A stretch of DNA of 64,000 nucleotides from assembly GCF_041949975.1 (NCBI RefSeq), contig NZ_JBHFQG010000017.1, positions 16,243-80,242 on the forward strand. The letters are read 5' to 3'. The DNA is from Alteribacillus sp041949975. Lineage in GTDB: Bacteria > Bacillota > Bacilli > Bacillales > Marinococcaceae. Position 1 is the stretch's first letter. Each line of letters begins with the position of its first letter. The position numbers and the translations under genes are program-made. Positions 61,027-64,000 of this stretch are shown piece after piece. The notes beneath the pieces are model-generated. The model ran no database searches. It was not told the origin of the DNA and was given only the letters and a program-made list of their open reading frames with translations.

Positions 61027-62652
61027 TTGGCAGCTAGAGTGAAGTTGTATGATACAACATTACGTGATGGCACTCAAGGGGAAGGAATCAGCTTATCAGT
61101 TGATGATAAGTTAAAAATAGCAAATAAATTAGATCAACTGGGTGTTCATTATATTGAAGGCGGCTGGCCCGGAAGCAACCCAAAAGATATGAACTTTTTT
61201 GAATGTGCAAAAGGGTTGTCCTTAGAACAAGCGGTCATAACGGCGTTTGGAAGTACCTGCAGGCCTGAAGTTGAGGCAGAAAAAGATCCTAATTTAAAGA
61301 GAATTTTAGAAAGTGGAGTTCAAGCTGCTGCGATTTTTGGGAAAACATGGGACTTTCATGTGGAAGAAGCCCTTCAAACTTCTTTGGAAGAGAATGTAAA
61401 GATGATATATGACTCCGTTCGATTTTTAAAAGAAAACGGGTTAGAAGTAATATTTGACGCGGAGCATTTTTTTGATGGCTATAAAAATAAAAAAGAATAT
61501 GCTTTACGGACTGTAATGGCAGCAGAAGAAGCAGGAGCAGATTGTGTAACACTTTGTGACACAAATGGGGGATCACTTCCTTCTGAAATAGCTTCTATAT
61601 TATCAGAAGTACAAGAAAAGCTGACCGTTGATCTCGGTATCCACTGCCATAACGATGGAGAACTGGGGGTAGCTAATACACTTGAGGCTGTTAAAGCGGG
61701 AGCAATCCATATTCAGGGTACGATAAACGGCTATGGAGAACGATGTGGAAACGCAAATTTAGTATCTGTTATTCCTAATCTGCAGTTGAAAATGGGCATT
61801 AATTGTGTTTCCGCTGCTCAGTTAAAACAATTAACTGAAGCGGCAAAATACATTCATGAATTAGCAAACCAAACACCACCTAACAGTCAGCCGTTCACGG
61901 GCAAAAGCGCTTTTGCTCATAAAGGCGGTATGCATGTAAGCGCTGTGTTAAAGCATCCCGAAACATATGAACATATTTCTCCAGAGGAAATAGGCAATGA
62001 AAGAAGAGTGCTGGTATCTGAGCTGTCAGGGCAGAGTAATTTATTATTTAAGGCAGAGGAATTGGGTCTTTCCCTTGATAAAAACAACCCAGCGGTAAAA
62101 GATACTATAGACAAAATGAAAATTATGGAGCATAAAGGCTACCAATATGAAGCAGCAGAAGCATCATTTGAACTCCTGATCAGAAATGGTATGGGAGAGA
62201 ATCATGATTATTTCCAGCTTGACCATTTTAAAATCATTACCCATAAAGAAAAGGAAGGAACCTTTACCACTGAAGCAGTAGTGAAAATGATCATTCAAGA
62301 TCAGACAGTAATAACGGCAGCTGAAGGAAACGGACCAGTTAATGCTTTAGATCATGCCCTTCGTAAGGCAGTAGGAGAATATTACCCGATCGTACATCAA
62401 ATGTATTTATCAGATTACAAAGTACGCGTGCTCGATGAAGCAGAAGCTACAGCCTCAACAGTACGAGTTTTAATTGAATCATCGGATGGAAAAGAAACTT
62501 GGAGTACAATTGGCGTTTCGGCGAATATTATTGAAGCAAGCTGGCATGCACTGGTTGACAGCATTCGTTACTATTTCATGAAACAGGCAGGCAGACTAGA
62601 AGGGGTGAAGTCTTTTCCTTCTATGCCTAAAGAAGGCGTGAAAAATCATTAG
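61027..62652 (+). CDS. cimA: (R)-citramalate synthase
   Basis: A 541-residue HMGL-like enzyme with DTTLRDGTQGEG near residue 9, DAEHFFDGYK near 144, GIHCHNDGELGVAN near 203 and GTINGYGERCGNANL near 234, plus a C-terminal LeuA-type regulatory domain (about 390-525). It makes citramalate from pyruvate and acetyl-CoA for threonine-independent isoleucine synthesis. The start is TTG 61027; the ribosome site (GTGGGGGAA) is modest. It stands upstream of trpB. Confidence 0.9.
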   Translation: MAARVKLYDTTLRDGTQGEGISLSVDDKLKIANKLDQLGVHYIEGGWPGSNPKDMNFFECAKGLSLEQAVITAFGSTCRPEVEAEKDPNLKRILESGVQAAAIFGKTWDFHVEEALQTSLEENVKMIYDSVRFLKENGLEVIFDAEHFFDGYKNKKEYALRTVMAAEEAGADCVTLCDTNGGSLPSEIASILSEVQEKLTVDLGIHCHNDGELGVANTLEAVKAGAIHIQGTINGYGERCGNANLVSVIPNLQLKMGINCVSAAQLKQLTEAAKYIHELANQTPPNSQPFTGKSAFAHKGGMHVSAVLKHPETYEHISPEEIGNERRVLVSELSGQSNLLFKAEELGLSLDKNNPAVKDTIDKMKIMEHKGYQYEAAEASFELLIRNGMGENHDYFQLDHFKIITHKEKEGTFTTEAVVKMIIQDQTVITAAEGNGPVNALDHALRKAVGEYYPIVHQMYLSDYKVRVLDEAEATASTVRVLIESSDGKETWSTIGVSANIIEASWHALVDSIRYYFMKQAGRLEGVKSFPSMPKEGVKNH

Positions 62653-62675
62653 AGCATAGAAACAGGGGGAGTAAT

Positions 62676-63843
62676 ATGCCGCAACAACTTACGAAGACCG
62701 AAGAAAAAGGTTAGCGAATTTGGCGGATGCTTTGTGCCTGAACCATTAAATACAGTCCTTGCCCGATTAGAGGAAGCATTTTTAGAGTATAAAGATGATG
62801 TGGCATTTATTCAAGAAAATAATTATTACTTAAAAGAGTATGTAGGAAGAGAAAACCCGCTGACCTATGCAGAACGTTTGACAAAAAAGCTGGGTGGTGC
62901 CCGAATATTTTTAAAAAGAGAAGATTTGAACCATACCGGAGCCCATAAGATCAATAATGTTGTTGGACAAATATTACTTGCTAAAAAAATGGGAGCTCAT
63001 CGGGTGATTGCAGAAACAGGGGCAGGACAGCATGGTGTTGCAACAGCTACTGCTTGTGCAATGATGAATATGGATTGCACAATATATATGGGTAAAGAAG
63101 ATGTTCGCAGACAAGAATTGAACGTTTTTCGAATGGAATTATTAGGAGCAGAGGTTATTTCTGTTAACAAAGGTGGAGGTCGTTTAAAAGACGCAGTAGA
63201 TGAAGCATTAACAGATCTTATTGAAAATTATGAGTCCACCTTTTATTTAATTGGTTCTGCCGTTGGTCCTCATCCATACCCGACGATCGTTCATTATTTT
63301 CAATCCGTAATCAGTAAGGAGTCAAAAAGGCAGGTACTTGAAAAAGAAGGACGTCTTCCGGATGCTGTTGTCGCCTGTGTTGGAGGCGGTAGTAATGCAA
63401 TTGGTGCTTTTTCTGCTTACTTGGATGATAAAGAGGTGCGTTTAATTGGGGCGGAGCCGATCGAAGCTGCAACGTTAACACAAGGAAAGCCGGCTGTGTT
63501 ACATGGATTTAACAGTCTTTGTCTGCAGGACGAAGAAGGAAATCCCCTTCCAACAGAATTGATTGCAGCCGGGCTCGATTACCCGGGAATTGGTCCTGAG
63601 CATAGCCACCTCAAAACATCAGGCCGGGCAGAATACGTCACCGTAACAAAAAAAGAGGTTCTTGATTCTTTTCAAGAATTATCCCGTACAGAAGGAATTA
63701 TTCCAGCACTTGAAAGCGCCCATGCCATTGCCCATGTGATAAAGTTAGCTCCTTCTTTAAATCGTGATAAAATTATTGTAGTAAACTTATCTGGCCGAGG
63801 AGATAAAGACGTTGCAGAAGTAAAAAGACTTCTTGAACAATAA
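62676..63843 (+). pseudogene. trpB: Tryptophan synthase beta chain, 5' frameshift
   Basis: From 62707 the frame encodes an intact TrpB core: SEFGGCFVPEPL, the PLP Lys in HTGAHKINN, ETGAGQHGVATA, GGGSNAIG and a normal C-terminus. The natural start (ATG 62676, ribosome site GGGGGAG) is in another frame and meets TAG after 12 codons, so one base appears missing near 62704-62713. A GTG at 62734 would give a shortened protein lacking the FGG segment and has no ribosome site. It stands alone, without trpA or trpC; an IS fragment follows. Confidence 0.8.
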
Positions 63844-63872
63844 GAGCGTAAAATGAACAAAGCCCGGAATCA

Positions 63873-64000
63873 GTGAACTGCCATAGCTAAATGAGACAGA
63901 TATAAAACACCTGCTAGGCTGCTTTGACTCCAAACTCTTTTGGAGTAAGGTAGCCTAGTTTTTCTTGTATTCGCTCTTCATTATAGTGTTGAATATATTT
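63873..64000 (-). mobile_element. IS3-family element, 3' end only
   Basis: The terminus GTGAACTGCCATAGC at about 63873, followed inside by ATGAGACAG, resembles IS150-type ends. The minus-strand frame ending at TAG 63914-63916 reads YIQHYNEERIQEKLGYLTP, the standard IS3-family OrfB C-terminus. The rest lies beyond the window. It differs from the decayed IS at 23.6 kb, so it is another IS3-group type. Confidence 0.85.

Overview
The window is a chromosomal segment from a low-GC, endospore-forming Firmicute (Bacillales, Bacillaceae-like). The evidence is the spoIIIA operon, spoIVB-spo0A, a YjcZ-type sporulation peptide and a gene order that tracks the yqhP-to-yqjH part of the Bacillus subtilis map. 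An OLE RNA with its membrane partner OapA between ispA and dxs is typical of extremophilic (alkaliphilic, halophilic, thermophilic or anaerobic) Firmicutes. Many proteins are rich in Glu and Asp, which fits a halo-alkaliphile. I cannot name the species.

Layout. 1-4 kb: a PAP2-like membrane protein cut by the window edge, yqhP, yqhR, an Xaa-Pro peptidase and efp. 4.5-9.8 kb: the complete spoIIIAA-AH operon, which builds the mother-cell side of the feeding-tube channel. 10-14.7 kb: an unknown protein, yqhY, nusB, folD, xseA-xseB and ispA; accB-accC, found here in B. subtilis, are absent. 14.78-15.36 kb: OLE RNA, then oapA, dxs, yqxC, ahrC, recN, spoIVB and spo0A. 23.6-25.6 kb: a decayed IS3-family element abutting a dispersed palindromic repeat. 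26-28.5 kb: a three-gene operon of a SteA-like protein, a GT2 glycosyltransferase and a MraY-like membrane transferase. 28.9-39 kb: the sigma-54-dependent branched-chain keto acid (bkd) operon, in which ptb and buk are both frameshifted while bcd, lpdV, bkdAA, bkdAB and bkdB are intact.

39-47 kb: a zinc-binding lipoprotein behind two Zur boxes, brxB, tRNA-Arg(CCG), yqjA, an L,D-transpeptidase, the 30-residue Prli42 peptide, a methylmalonyl-CoA epimerase, yqjE, a ScoC-like MarR regulator and dinB. 47-52.2 kb: a compact flagellar module behind a textbook sigma-D promoter, with a 966-residue FliK/YlqG-like repeat protein, an FlhB C-terminal-domain protein, FliS, flagellin, and then YaaR. 52.5-64 kb: a second copy of the dispersed repeat, a low-molecular-weight phosphatase, two consecutive broken genes (fructosamine-kinase family, methyltransferase), asnO, a small phospholipase-A2-like protein, a PAP2 phosphatase, a PTS IIA protein with a PRD antiterminator, citramalate synthase, a trpB with a broken 5' end, and the 3' end of another IS3-family element at the window edge.

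The strongest points for follow-up are the OLE RNA/OapA locus, the sigma-D flagellar module with its large repeat protein, the SteA-GT2-MraY-like operon, and the paired loss of ptb and buk. Frameshifts are concentrated in six loci and absent from about 58 kb of other sequence. That favours real gene decay over random sequencing error, although several lie in homopolymers and need read-level checking.
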